Of a stretch of 64,000 bases of DNA, positions 15,809-24,566 are shown piece by piece (position 1 is the first letter of the stretch; each line of letters opens with the position of its first letter). The notes beneath the pieces were generated by a model. The model was given only the letters and a program-made list of their open reading frames with translations. It ran no database searches and was not told where the DNA came from. The translations under genes were made by a program, and so were the position numbers. Source of the DNA: Prauserella salsuginis (GTDB lineage Bacteria; Actinomycetota; Actinomycetes; Mycobacteriales; Pseudonocardiaceae); NCBI RefSeq assembly GCF_024648885.1, contig NZ_JANBBF010000010.1, forward strand, positions 124,001-188,000. Reading direction: 5' to 3'.

Positions 15809-16984
15809 TCACGCCGTGACGGCGCCGGAGTTGTTGAGCAGCGCGCTCGGCGCCCGCAGTGCGGACTCCGACGCCACGGCCCTGCGCCTGGCGGCGGCCA
15901 CGCCCCCGAAGCTCTCGGTGATCGCGGTCAGGCGTGCGGCCTGGTGCGCGACCTCGGCCTCGTAGGTCATGCCGATACCGCCGTGCAGCTGAACGGCTTC
16001 CTCCGCCACGGCGGTGGCGGTGTCGCCGACGAACACGAAGGCGTCGTCGGCGATCGCGGCGAGGTCGACGTCGGCACCTCCGTCGGCGGCTTCGACGGTC
16101 GCGGTGGCCCACAGTGCCATGGACCGTGCCAGCTCCACGTGGGCGTAGAGGTCGGCGGCCCGGTGAACGAGTGCCTGGAACGTCGACAGGGGAACGCCGA
16201 ACTGCTTGCGGTTCTTCAGGTACTCGACGGTGAGGGTGAGTGCGGATTCCATCAGCCCGACGGCTTCGGCCAGCACGGCCACCCGTGCCCGTGCGAACGC
16301 CGCAGCCAGCGCCGCGGCCACGTCGGCGCCCGCGGTGCCGAGCGGAGTGGCGGGGGTGTCGACGAAGGTGACCTGCGAGGCGCGGCTCCAGTCCGCGCTG
16401 CGCCCGTCGGCGCGTGTGATGCCCTCCGCGCCTGCTTCGACGACGTAGACGCCGGTTGTGCCGTCGCTGTCGGAGGCGGTCACCAACAGGGACGAGGCCT
16501 GGTCTGCGTGCCGTACCGGCGCCTTGACCCCGGCGAGTGTCACGGAGCCGTCGGCGCGGCGGGTCGCCGTGACCGACGGGGTGGCGTTCCAGGGCCTGCC
16601 CGGTTCGGCGTGGGCGACCGCGACAGTCTGCGTGCCCTCGGCGAGCGCGGGCAGCAGCTGTTTGGCCTGCTCGTCGGTGCCGACCGCGGTGATCAGCCAC
16701 GACGGCAGGAACACGCCGTCGAGCAGTGGCTCGGCTGCGGCGTGCTTGCCCAGCGCCTCGAGCGTCGCGTACACCTCGACCGGTCCGGCATCGGCTCCGC
16801 CGTGTTCGCCGGTGATGGTCAGCCCGGTGATGCCCATCTCGGCCAGGGTGCGCCACACGCCCTCGTTCCAGCCGAGCTCCGAGCCGGTCGCCTCGGCCCG
16901 GCCGCCGGCCGCGTAGCCACGGCCGACCGCCGAATCGACGGTCTCGAACAGCAGTGCCTGGTCCTCGTTGAATTCCAGATTCAT
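15809..16984 (-). CDS. Acyl-CoA dehydrogenase family protein (second of a pair)
   Basis: A 391-residue flavoprotein of the acyl-CoA dehydrogenase fold. The N-terminal helical domain has GITGLTITGEHGGAD and the C-terminal region has VQLHGGIGMTYEAEVAHQAAR, the usual end signature. It is somewhat divergent in the middle domain. It lies 22 bases after another acyl-CoA dehydrogenase gene. In actinobacterial steroid and fatty-acid catabolism, adjacent divergent pairs often form alpha2-beta2 enzymes in which only one subunit is catalytic; this pair could be such a case (inference). A hairpin terminator follows. Confidence 0.85.
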   Translation of the reverse strand: MNLEFNEDQALLFETVDSAVGRGYAAGGRAEATGSELGWNEGVWRTLAEMGITGLTITGEHGGADAGPVEVYATLEALGKHAAAEPLLDGVFLPSWLITAVGTDEQAKQLLPALAEGTQTVAVAHAEPGRPWNATPSVTATRRADGSVTLAGVKAPVRHADQASSLLVTASDSDGTTGVYVVEAGAEGITRADGRSADWSRASQVTFVDTPATPLGTAGADVAAALAAAFARARVAVLAEAVGLMESALTLTVEYLKNRKQFGVPLSTFQALVHRAADLYAHVELARSMALWATATVEAADGGADVDLAAIADDAFVFVGDTATAVAEEAVQLHGGIGMTYEAEVAHQAARLTAITESFGGVAAARRRAVASESALRAPSALLNNSGAVTA

Positions 16985-17006
16985 GGCCGTGCCCTCTTTC
17001 GCCTTC

Positions 17007-18176
17007 TCACAGTCCCAGGATGGTCTTGGCGATCACGCCGCGCTGGATCTCGTTGGAGCCACCGAAGATCGACAGCTTGCGCTGGTTCAGATACTGCGCG
17101 GCCGCGACCGCGGACGCCTCGTCTGCCACCACCGCTTCGGTGTCGAGCAGCATGCTGTCCTGGCTCGCTGCCTCCTTGCGCAGTTTGCTCAGTTCCTGCA
17201 GCGCCTTCGTTCCCTCCATCTTCAGCAGCGAGGACACCGGGCTGGCCTGGCCGTTCTCCGACGCACCGGTCACCCGCAGCTGCGTGGCCTCGAGCGCCAG
17301 CAGCGTCGTCCGTGAGCGGTGCATCGACGCGCGGAACTGCGGGTCGTCGGCCAGCGCGCCCGTCTCGGTCGGAATGCCGCCCGCGGCCTCGGCCAGGTCG
17401 GCGAAGACCCGCTGGCTCGTGCCGATCTGCGCGATGCCGTTGCGCTCGTTGCCGAGCAGGAACTTGGCGTAGCTCCAGCCCTTGTTCTCCTCCCCGACCA
17501 GGTTCTCGACCGGGATGCGCACGTTGTCGAAGAAGAACTCGTTCACCTCGGCACTGCCGTCGACGAGCGTGATCGGGCGGCGCTCGATCCCCGGCGTGGT
17601 CATGTCCAGCAGCAGGAACGACAGGCCCTGCTGCTTGCGCGGCGCGTCGGGATCGGTGCGGGCCAGCACGAACATCCAGTCGCCGTACTGCCCGAGCGTG
17701 GTCCACGTCTTCTGGCCGTTGAGCACGTAGACGTCACCCTCACGGCGTGCGGTGGTGCGCAGCGACGCGAGATCGGATCCCGCCTCCGGCTCCGAGAAGC
17801 CCTGCGACCACCAGATGTCCAGGTTCGCCGTCGCGGGCAGGAACGTGCGCTTCTGCTCCTCGGTGCCGAACTCGGCGATGATCGGGCCGATCATGCTCAC
17901 GTTGAACGCCAACGGCTGCGGAACGGAGCCTCGTTGCAGTTCCGAGGCGTAGATGTGCGACTGGGTCGGTGTCCAGTCCTTGCCGCCCCATTCGACGGGC
18001 CAGTGCGGCACCGCGAGCCCGTGGGAGTTGAGGATGCGCTGGGTGGTGACGATGTCCTCGCGCGTGATCCGGCTCAGCGCGTTGCGCCTGCGGATCTCCT
18101 CGGGGATCTCGCGCAGGAACACCTCCCGCAAGCCGTCCCGGAACTCGATGTCCTCACTCGACAGTTCCAGATCCAT
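17007..18176 (-). CDS. Acyl-CoA dehydrogenase (first of a pair)
   Basis: A 389-residue acyl-CoA dehydrogenase. Motifs in order are HWPVEWGGKDWTP, WWSQGFSEPEAGSDLASL, GQKTWTTLGQYGDWMFVLAR and the C-terminal SIFGGSNEIQRGVIAKTILG. FAD-dependent alpha,beta-desaturation of an acyl-CoA is expected; chain type is unknown. The ATG at 18176 was chosen by family N-terminus. It is the middle gene of an operon with the CoA-transferase upstream (26 bases) and the second dehydrogenase downstream (22 bases), so it likely acts on the CoA ester made by that transferase. Confidence 0.93.
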   Translation of the reverse strand: MDLELSSEDIEFRDGLREVFLREIPEEIRRRNALSRITREDIVTTQRILNSHGLAVPHWPVEWGGKDWTPTQSHIYASELQRGSVPQPLAFNVSMIGPIIAEFGTEEQKRTFLPATANLDIWWSQGFSEPEAGSDLASLRTTARREGDVYVLNGQKTWTTLGQYGDWMFVLARTDPDAPRKQQGLSFLLLDMTTPGIERRPITLVDGSAEVNEFFFDNVRIPVENLVGEENKGWSYAKFLLGNERNGIAQIGTSQRVFADLAEAAGGIPTETGALADDPQFRASMHRSRTTLLALEATQLRVTGASENGQASPVSSLLKMEGTKALQELSKLRKEAASQDSMLLDTEAVVADEASAVAAAQYLNQRKLSIFGGSNEIQRGVIAKTILGL

Positions 18177-18202
18177 GGCGTCGGTATCCTTTCGACGACG
18201 GT

Positions 18203-19639
18203 TCAACGGTCCGCGCGTGTGGCGGCGAGGACCTCGGCCGTGCTCTGTCCGGCCCGCTCGGCGTGCCGGCGGAAGCCTACGGGTGTTGCCGAGAAGTGCA
18301 GCGGGCTTTCCACGACCCGGATCGTGCCCTCCGTCGGGTGTTCCCGTTCCTTGATCAACTCGACTTCCCGAACATAGGGGTCGTCGGGCAGTTCCGCTAT
18401 GTCGACCACGCGGGCGTAGGGAACGTCGTGGGCGGTGAGGTACTCCTCCCACTCCGCGGTGGTCCGATGCGTCGAGTTGGCCAGCACCTTCTCGACACCC
18501 GCCGTGAACACCTCGCGGTCGATCACCGGGGAGTCCCACGCCGGGTCGGCGGCCGCGTCGTCCAGCCCCGCGCCCTTGAGCAGGATGCGGACACCCTCGT
18601 TGGTGTAGGGGACGGCGGCGATCGCGCCGCCGTCGGCGGTGCGCATGGCCGCGTGCGTGTCCGAGAGCGAGAGCGGGTTGCCCACCTCGCCCGCAGGCGG
18701 GACGAACAGCTCGCCCGCGAGGTGCTCGACGAGGTTGACGGCGATCATCGCGTCGGCCATCGCCAGCGTGATCTCCTGCCCCTCGCCGGTGCGCTGCTGG
18801 TGGTACAGCGCGGCCAGCACGCCGCCCAACAGGTACAGCGCCGCGGTCTTGTCCGCGATCAGCGTGGGCACGAACTGCATGCTGCCCGCCGCTCGGTTCT
18901 GCAGGCTGACCAGGCCCGACGACGCCTGGATCACCTCGTCGTAGGCGGGCCGGTCGCCGCGGGAGGAGTCGGCGGCGAATCCCTGGGCGTGGGCGTAGAT
19001 CAGGTGTGGCAGCCGTTCGGCGACCTCGGCGTAGCCGAGTCCGAGTCGTTCGAGTGCTCCCGCGCGCATGTTGGTGACCAGTACGTGGGCGTCGGCGAGC
19101 AGGGCGAAGAGATCCTCGCGGCCCGCCGGGTCCTTCAAATCGATGGTGACGCTGCGCTTGTTGCGGTTCACCTGCAGATGCAGCGGAGCCATGCCGGGAC
19201 TGCGGCCGATGTTGGCCGGCGAGTGCCTCGCGACGTCGCGCACTGGTTCGACCCGGATGACGTCGGCGCCGAAGTCCCCGAGGAGCTGGGTCGCGAGGGG
19301 GCCCATGACCGCGGACGAGAGGTCGACGACCGTCACGCCGTCGAGTGGTCCCTTGCCGGTGGTGGTGCCGGCTGGGCCTGCGGCGTCGGCTGAGACTGCG
19401 GTGCCGGCTGAGGCTGCGGTGCCGGCTGGGCCTGCGGCGTCGGCTGAGGCTGCGGTGCCGGCTGAGGCTGCGGTGCCGGCTGCGGCTGTGCTGCCGGTCG
19501 AGGCCGGGTGGCCGGTGGAGGTGTCGGTCTCGGCGGAGAGTGCGGTGTCCGCGGCTCCGGCTCCGGTGTCCGCGTCGCTCGGCGAGGGTGCGCCGGTGGC
19601 GGTGTCGGTGTCGGGACCCGAACGGTTGGGCGAGGTCAT
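18203..19639 (-). CDS. CaiB/BaiF-family (class III) CoA-transferase with repetitive N-terminal extension
   Basis: A 478-residue protein, about 90 residues longer than the family norm. The core starts near residue 96 with GPLDGVTVVDLSSAVMGP, followed by LLGDFGADVIRVEP, VNRNKRSVTIDLKDP and a conserved Asp in RPAYDEVIQASSG. The family moves CoA between carboxylic acids without free intermediates. The N-terminal extension is almost only Ala, Gly, Thr, Ser and Asp and contains 18-residue repeats. A good GAGGGAAGGA site before the ATG supports translation from this start. It heads an operon with two acyl-CoA dehydrogenases and is divergent from a LysR gene. Confidence 0.88.
   Translation of the reverse strand: MTSPNRSGPDTDTATGAPSPSDADTGAGAADTALSAETDTSTGHPASTGSTAAAGTAASAGTAASADAAGPAGTAASAGTAVSADAAGPAGTTTGKGPLDGVTVVDLSSAVMGPLATQLLGDFGADVIRVEPVRDVARHSPANIGRSPGMAPLHLQVNRNKRSVTIDLKDPAGREDLFALLADAHVLVTNMRAGALERLGLGYAEVAERLPHLIYAHAQGFAADSSRGDRPAYDEVIQASSGLVSLQNRAAGSMQFVPTLIADKTAALYLLGGVLAALYHQQRTGEGQEITLAMADAMIAVNLVEHLAGELFVPPAGEVGNPLSLSDTHAAMRTADGGAIAAVPYTNEGVRILLKGAGLDDAAADPAWDSPVIDREVFTAGVEKVLANSTHRTTAEWEEYLTAHDVPYARVVDIAELPDDPYVREVELIKEREHPTEGTIRVVESPLHFSATPVGFRRHAERAGQSTAEVLAATRADR
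19374..19481 (-). repeat. Two near-identical 54-bp repeats in the CoA-transferase N-terminus
   Basis: Bases 19374-19427 and 19428-19481 are nearly identical, and each is built from 18-base subunits. The repeat encodes two 18-residue blocks of the form TAASAGTAxSADAAGPAG. The period keeps frame, so copy number can change without breaking the enzyme. Confidence 0.85.
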
Positions 19640-19760
19640 CGCGGTCCTTCCCTCGGGTGATCAGCTCACCTTCGACGTTAGAAAGCCGAGAGTGACGAGG
19701 GAATGACCGACTGCCTCACGCTGGTATGTCCACAGCGGCAACACCACATAGGCTGCAGGC

Positions 19761-20633
19761 GTGGAGATGCACCACCTGCGCTACTTCCTCGCCGTCGCGC
19801 GTGAACTCAACTTCACCCGCGCGGCGCGGTCACTGAACATGTCTGTGCCGCCGCTGAGCCGCCGGATCCGCGACCTGGAACGCGAACTCGGCGAGACCCT
19901 GTTCGACCGCTCGACCCACCACACGCGGCTGTCATCGGCAGGGCACGCCCTGCTGCCGCTGGCCGAATCCGTGGTGTCGAACTTCGACGCGATCCCCGGG
20001 CTCGTCGGCGCACGCGACCGGCGGTGCGACGTGCGACTGGCGGTGCCCGACGTGCTGAACCCTACGCACCGGCGCAACCTGAGTGAGTCGATCCGCTCGC
20101 TGGAGGAGCACTACCGCGTCACCATCCGGCAGTTGCCGTCGCTGGACATGCAGTCGGCTCTGCTGAGCAGCTCGCTCGACGTCGCCGTGTCCCACGTCGG
20201 CACCAGCGACGAGCGGCTGGCGGCGCTCGTGCTCTACCGCGAGCCGCTCGGCGCCGTGGTCGACTCCGGCCGCTTCCCGGGACGCACCTCGCTCACCCTC
20301 GCCGACCTGCGCGGATTCACCTACATCCAGGGCCCGCGGCACTGGGATCTGGGCTCGCACCGCGCCGACCGGCTGGCCGCGCACGGCGTGGTGGTCGACA
20401 AGGACGCGCAGTTCACCGACACGTCCGGGCTGCTGGTCCTGCTGCGCAGCACGAAGGGTTTCAGCCTCGCACCGCTGGAGTCGGCGACGGTGCTCGCGCT
20501 GGACCCCGAGTCGACGATCCTGCCGGTCGACGACCTCGGCGCCACGCTCACGACCTATTTGTTGTGGCGCAACGCGGACATCTGGATCGACCCGGTCGTG
20601 GACGTGCTCCGGCACGCTCGCGACCCGCGGTGA
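19761..20633 (+). CDS. LysR-family transcriptional regulator (divergent from CoA-transferase operon)
   Basis: A 290-residue LysR regulator. The winged HTH covers residues 1-60 (LRYFLAVARELNFTRAARSL, then PPLSRRIRDLERELG), followed by a periplasmic-binding-like effector domain. The GTG start is used; an ATG two codons later is equally possible. It is transcribed away from the CoA-transferase/acyl-CoA dehydrogenase operon across about 120 bases, the standard layout for a regulator of a divergent catabolic operon, with an organic acid or its CoA ester as likely effector. Confidence 0.92.
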   Translation: MEMHHLRYFLAVARELNFTRAARSLNMSVPPLSRRIRDLERELGETLFDRSTHHTRLSSAGHALLPLAESVVSNFDAIPGLVGARDRRCDVRLAVPDVLNPTHRRNLSESIRSLEEHYRVTIRQLPSLDMQSALLSSSLDVAVSHVGTSDERLAALVLYREPLGAVVDSGRFPGRTSLTLADLRGFTYIQGPRHWDLGSHRADRLAAHGVVVDKDAQFTDTSGLLVLLRSTKGFSLAPLESATVLALDPESTILPVDDLGATLTTYLLWRNADIWIDPVVDVLRHARDPR

Positions 20634-20670
20634 ACCGTCCCGGCCCGCGAGCGGCGCCGGTGCGGGCGCC

Positions 20671-22242
20671 TCAGGTGAGCGAAGGGAACGGCGGTGGGGT
20701 CGGCACGGTCGGCACCCACACGGCCTTGGTCTGGGTGTACTCGTCCAGCACACCGGGTCCCGAGGAACGTCCCCAACCGGAGTCGCCGACGCCGCCGAAC
20801 GGCACGGCGACGTGGATGGTCTTGTAGGAGTTGATCCAGAACGTGCCCGCGTCGACCGCGTGCGCGACGCGGTGCGCACGCGAGACGTCCGCCGTCCACA
20901 CGGCGCCCGCGAGGCCGAAGCCGGTCCCGTTGGCCCTCGCGACGGCCTCGGCCTCGTCGGTGAAGGTGCCGACCGACAGCACCGGTCCGAACACCTCGGT
21001 CCGTTCGAGCGTGTGCTCCGGGCCGACGCCGTCCAGCACGGTCGGCATCACCCAGTTGCCGCACTGCCACGGGGATTCGCGCAGGTGCGGACTCAGTTCG
21101 TGCCCGGCGACCCGGTCGGCGCCGTCGGACATACCGGTGTCGATGAGTGAGCACACCGTGTCGTACTGCGCCCGCGTGACGATCGGGCCGATCTCGGTCC
21201 GTGGATCGAGTGGGTCGCCGAGCCGGAGGTGCCGGACTCCTTCCCGGATCCGTGCGATCAGCGCGTCGTGGATGTCCCGGTGGACGAGCAATCGCGAACC
21301 GGCGACGCACGACTGGCCGGCCGCGGCGAAGATGCCCGCGATCGCTCCGTGCGCGGCGCGGTCCAGGTCGGCGTCGTCGAAGACGATGTTGGCGCTCTTG
21401 CCGCCGAGTTCGAGCAGCGTGGGCGTTCCGACCGCGGCAGCGGCGCTCGCGACCGCGCGCCCCGTGGGCACCGAGCCGATGAACGCGATCTTGCCGACCC
21501 TCGGATCACCGGTGAGCGCGGCACCGAGCGTGCCGCCGAGACCGGGCGCGACCGTGAGGACACCGGGCGGCAGGCCGGCGTCCTCGGCCAGCGCGGCGAG
21601 CCGCAGCGAGGTCACGGGGGTGAACTCGCTGGGCTTGACGATGACCGCGTTCCCCGTGGCCAGTGCGGGTGCCGCGTTCCAGGCCGCGGTGAACAGCGGT
21701 GCATTCCACGGCGTCACGGCGACGACGACCCCCCACGGCACCTTGCGGGTGTAGGTCGCCCACTCGCCCGGCACCGGGATGGTCTCCCCGATGATCTTGT
21801 CGGCCCAGCCCGCGAAATAGGCGAACATCTCGGCCGCCTTCGCCGCTTCGACCCGGGTGTCCCGCAGCGGCTTTCCGGTGGTGGCGCTCTCCAGCACGGC
21901 CAGTTCCTCGGCGTTGTCCGACACGGCCGCCGCGACGTCCCGCAGGATCCGCGCGCGCTCGAACGGATTCGCCGCACCCCACGTCGCGGCGCCCCGCCGT
22001 GCCGCGTCCACCGCGACGGCGGCTCCTTCGGCGCCGGGATCCGCCCAGGTCGTCACGAGCGCGCCGGTCGCGGGGTCGCGCAGTTCGATCGGCTCGCCCG
22101 AGCCCGGATGCGTCACGCCCGCGGCACGGACGCCGATGCCGTCGGGCAGGTGACGGTCGAGGAGTACGCGCGCCCGCTCGCCCGGATCCCGGTCGGCGAG
22201 CATGGTGAGGTCCGGTGTGCCGCTCGTCGGTGTCACGCTCAT
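20671..22242 (-). CDS. NAD(P)-dependent aldehyde dehydrogenase
   Basis: A 523-residue aldehyde dehydrogenase. The catalytic Cys is in GQSCVAGSRLLV and the general-base Glu in LLELGGKSANIVF; the N-terminal cofactor domain has VVVAVTPWNAPLFTAAW. About 30 extra N-terminal residues precede the usual domain. The ATG overlaps the stop of the upstream dehydrogenase by four bases. Last gene of a LysR-linked operon that also encodes a membrane pair and a beta-hydroxyacid dehydrogenase. A route that oxidises an imported hydroxy compound to an aldehyde and then an acid is the simplest reading, but the substrate is not known. Confidence 0.93.
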   Translation of the reverse strand: MSVTPTSGTPDLTMLADRDPGERARVLLDRHLPDGIGVRAAGVTHPGSGEPIELRDPATGALVTTWADPGAEGAAVAVDAARRGAATWGAANPFERARILRDVAAAVSDNAEELAVLESATTGKPLRDTRVEAAKAAEMFAYFAGWADKIIGETIPVPGEWATYTRKVPWGVVVAVTPWNAPLFTAAWNAAPALATGNAVIVKPSEFTPVTSLRLAALAEDAGLPPGVLTVAPGLGGTLGAALTGDPRVGKIAFIGSVPTGRAVASAAAAVGTPTLLELGGKSANIVFDDADLDRAAHGAIAGIFAAAGQSCVAGSRLLVHRDIHDALIARIREGVRHLRLGDPLDPRTEIGPIVTRAQYDTVCSLIDTGMSDGADRVAGHELSPHLRESPWQCGNWVMPTVLDGVGPEHTLERTEVFGPVLSVGTFTDEAEAVARANGTGFGLAGAVWTADVSRAHRVAHAVDAGTFWINSYKTIHVAVPFGGVGDSGWGRSSGPGVLDEYTQTKAVWVPTVPTPPPFPSLT

Positions 22243-23102
22243 CGGTTCTGGGTCCTCTCCGGCTGTGCCATGCGGTTGAAGTCCTCTGCTGCGCCGAGTC
22301 GGTCGCGGGTGTCGCGCCACGCCGCGGACACCACGTCGGCGAGTGGTGACGGCGTGCCGAGCGAACGCGCGGTCTCGGTCGCCAACGCGACGTCGCGCGC
22401 CATCAGCCCGAGCGGGAAACCCGAGTCGAACGTCTCCGACAGCACCCAGCGGGGCAGGTTGACCTCGGTCACGGCGCTGCGTCCGGATGCTCCGTTGACG
22501 GCTTCGACGACCCGTGCCGGGTCGATGTCGGCCGCTTCCGCCAGCCGGAGGGCCTCGCCCGCGATCTGCAGATGAGTGGCGCAGAGCAGGTTGTTCACGA
22601 GCTTGGCGACGTTGCCGGCGCCGGGGCCGCCGACATGGACCACGCGCTGGGCGATCGCGGCCAACACGTCCTCGGCCTCCGCCACTGCGTCGTCGCGTCC
22701 GCCGAGGAACACCGTGAGCGAGCCGCTCTGTGCCCCGGCGGGACCGCCGCTGACGGGGGCGTCCAGCAGGCTGTGGCCGTGCCGGGTGAGCCGTTGCTCG
22801 AGCGCCCGGGTCGAGACCGGACTGCTCGTGGAGGTGTCGACGACGAGCCGGTGTCCCGGTTCGGCCTCGAGCAGGCGGTCCACGAGCTGTTCGACCTGTT
22901 CGGATCCCGGCAGCGACAGGACGAGTACGTCCGCGTCCGCCACGGCCTTGTCGAGGTCCACGACCGGGAGGAGGTCGTCGACGCGTGCTGCCGCCTCGGG
23001 CGCGGGGTCCACACCGAGGACGGAACGGCCTGTCTGCGCGAGGGTTCGCGCGATGCCGGCACCCATGTTGCCGAGGCCGATCACGGCCACGGAGTCGTGC
23101 AT
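22239..23102 (-). CDS. 3-hydroxyisobutyrate dehydrogenase-like (beta-hydroxyacid) dehydrogenase
   Basis: A 287-residue NAD(P)-dependent beta-hydroxyacid dehydrogenase. The family signatures are AVIGLGNMGAGIA at the start, the substrate loop DAPVSGGPAGAQSGSLTV near residue 116, and the catalytic Lys in AKLVNNLLCATHLQ near 167. Members oxidise 3-hydroxyisobutyrate, tartronate semialdehyde partners, serine-like acids and related compounds. It is translationally coupled to the aldehyde dehydrogenase and follows the DUF3100 membrane genes by about 20 bases, so it probably acts on the imported compound. Confidence 0.92.
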   Translation of the reverse strand: MHDSVAVIGLGNMGAGIARTLAQTGRSVLGVDPAPEAAARVDDLLPVVDLDKAVADADVLVLSLPGSEQVEQLVDRLLEAEPGHRLVVDTSTSSPVSTRALEQRLTRHGHSLLDAPVSGGPAGAQSGSLTVFLGGRDDAVAEAEDVLAAIAQRVVHVGGPGAGNVAKLVNNLLCATHLQIAGEALRLAEAADIDPARVVEAVNGASGRSAVTEVNLPRWVLSETFDSGFPLGLMARDVALATETARSLGTPSPLADVVSAAWRDTRDRLGAAEDFNRMAQPERTQNR

Positions 23103-23122
23103 CTGGTTCTCTCCTTATCCGG

Positions 23123-23617
23123 TCAGCCGGTGATGCGAAGGACGATGTCGGCGACGACGGCCGAACCGATGTAGGTGGACGCGAGCACGAACACCGCGAT
23201 CAGCAGCAGTTTCCAGCCGGACTTCTTGACGACGTCGATCTCGCGTTCGGTGAGCGCCAACCCGGCGTAGGCCAGTGCGGGCACGCTCAGTGCGAGGAAG
23301 TCGATGTCGGCCACGAGCGCCGTGACGGCGCTTCCCCATGGCGTGAACGGGAGCGTGGCGGCGATGCCGAGCAGGGAGATCCACGCGATGCTCGGCAGGT
23401 AGAACGGGGCGAAGCGCGTCAGCACGATGCCGCCGGCGCAGATCAGGTACAGCCCGGCCATGCCGCCGACGGCGGCCAGCGCGGAGATGTCCGTCGCCAG
23501 CAGCTGCAACGCCCAGCCGAGCACGCTGACCAGAGCCAGATCGCGCAACGTCGGGACCACGGCGATCTTCTCGCGCGGGATCCGGGTGCTCCCGCTCGCG
23601 GTGTCTTCTGCGCTCAC
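23123..23617 (-). CDS. Membrane protein, partner of DUF3100
   Basis: A 164-residue protein with about five hydrophobic segments after a 25-residue hydrophilic N-terminus. The start is the GTG preceded by GGAGAG; the frame is open further upstream, but that part overlaps the DUF3100 gene. It begins two bases after the DUF3100 stop, and both proteins are highly hydrophobic, so they probably form a two-component carrier. No catalytic or binding motif is recognised. The substrate is presumably the compound oxidised by the downstream dehydrogenases. Confidence 0.75.
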   Translation of the reverse strand: MSAEDTASGSTRIPREKIAVVPTLRDLALVSVLGWALQLLATDISALAAVGGMAGLYLICAGGIVLTRFAPFYLPSIAWISLLGIAATLPFTPWGSAVTALVADIDFLALSVPALAYAGLALTEREIDVVKKSGWKLLLIAVFVLASTYIGSAVVADIVLRITG

Positions 23618-23619
23618 GG

Positions 23620-24444
23620 TCAGCTCTCCTTCCGTGCCGCCGACGCCTCGCCGGGGCGTGCCTTCTTGTACAGCCATTCGACGACGGGAAGTGCGACGAA
23701 CAAGCTGACGTACAGCCCGGTGGCGTAGGTGAGCAGATTGCTGGCTCCGGCCAGCGCGACGACGGTGTCCTCCATTCCCGGCCACATCCCGGAAAGCGCG
23801 CCGCTGCACGCCGCCAGCATGGACCCGCTGCCGACCCCGCAGGCCATCGCCAGCGCCTCGGGCGTGAAGATCCCCAGCGAAGCCATCAGTGAGGCCAGAA
23901 CCGAGAAGATCAGCGTGCCGAACAGGGTGCCGACGACGTAGACGACCATGACCCCGGTGCCTTCCGGGCTTTTCAGGCCGTAGCGGTCGACGATGATGGC
24001 CAGGTTCGGCTCACGGGCGACGGAGAAGGTCGCGCCGATCGCCTCCCGGTGGAGTTTGAAAGCCCAGATCGCGAGTGGGAAGGCGAATGCGACCGTGGCG
24101 AGGTTTCCGATTTCCTGCAGCAGAAGTGCGGGCCCCGCCTCGATCAGTTCCTCAAAGGACGGTCCGATGGTGGTGCCGAATTTCGCGATGAACGGCATGA
24201 TCGCGATGACGATCATCGGCGAAGCCGCTTTCACTTCCCGTTTTCGGATGAACTTCGACGCGGCCCGGACGACGTGCGGATTGATCAGCACGCTGAGAAG
24301 GAACGCGTAGAGCAACGGAAGCAGCAGAATCGCGGCGGGGCCGATCGGAATCTCCCGCACGTCGATCAGCTGCGCGACGACGGCGACGACGAGCACGGCG
24401 ACGTGCAGTCGCCACATGTCCAACACGCTGCCCGGTGCACGCAT
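23620..24444 (-). CDS. DUF3100 family membrane protein (putative transporter subunit)
   Basis: A 274-residue protein with roughly eight hydrophobic segments. Conserved-looking stretches are GPAAILLLPLLYAFLLSVL, IAKFGTTIGPSFEELIEAGP and a Gly/Ser-rich loop ACGVGSGSMLAACSGALSG near residue 218, of the kind seen in substrate sites of secondary carriers. I recall this pattern as DUF3100, without an established function. It heads the operon under a LysR gene and precedes a second membrane gene by two bases. Transport of a small carboxylate is inference from context. Confidence 0.75.
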   Translation of the reverse strand: MRAPGSVLDMWRLHVAVLVVAVVAQLIDVREIPIGPAAILLLPLLYAFLLSVLINPHVVRAASKFIRKREVKAASPMIVIAIMPFIAKFGTTIGPSFEELIEAGPALLLQEIGNLATVAFAFPLAIWAFKLHREAIGATFSVAREPNLAIIVDRYGLKSPEGTGVMVVYVVGTLFGTLIFSVLASLMASLGIFTPEALAMACGVGSGSMLAACSGALSGMWPGMEDTVVALAGASNLLTYATGLYVSLFVALPVVEWLYKKARPGEASAARKES

Positions 24445-24545
24445 GGCGGCTCCTGCTGATGAGGGGTTCGGCGACGGAACTCTCGATGGCAGGCGACGCT
24501 ACGTTCACGGCAGGTGGTGCACAAGAAGACAATTTTCGGACCAGG

Positions 24546-24566
24546 GTGTTGCCATTCGGGCAACAC
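24546..24566. promoter_or_regulatory. LysR-type box upstream of the DUF3100 operon
   Basis: GTGTTGCC-ATTCG-GGCAACAC is a perfect 8+5+8 palindrome containing TTGCC-N5-GGCAA, the T-N11-A form of LysR binding sites. It lies about 100 bases upstream of the DUF3100 start and directly after the LysR stop codon. A role as a weak terminator of the LysR gene is the alternative. Confidence 0.55.

Noticed and set aside
15470-17572. A 700-codon rightward frame
   Set aside because: Antisense of both acyl-CoA dehydrogenases; low-complexity translation.
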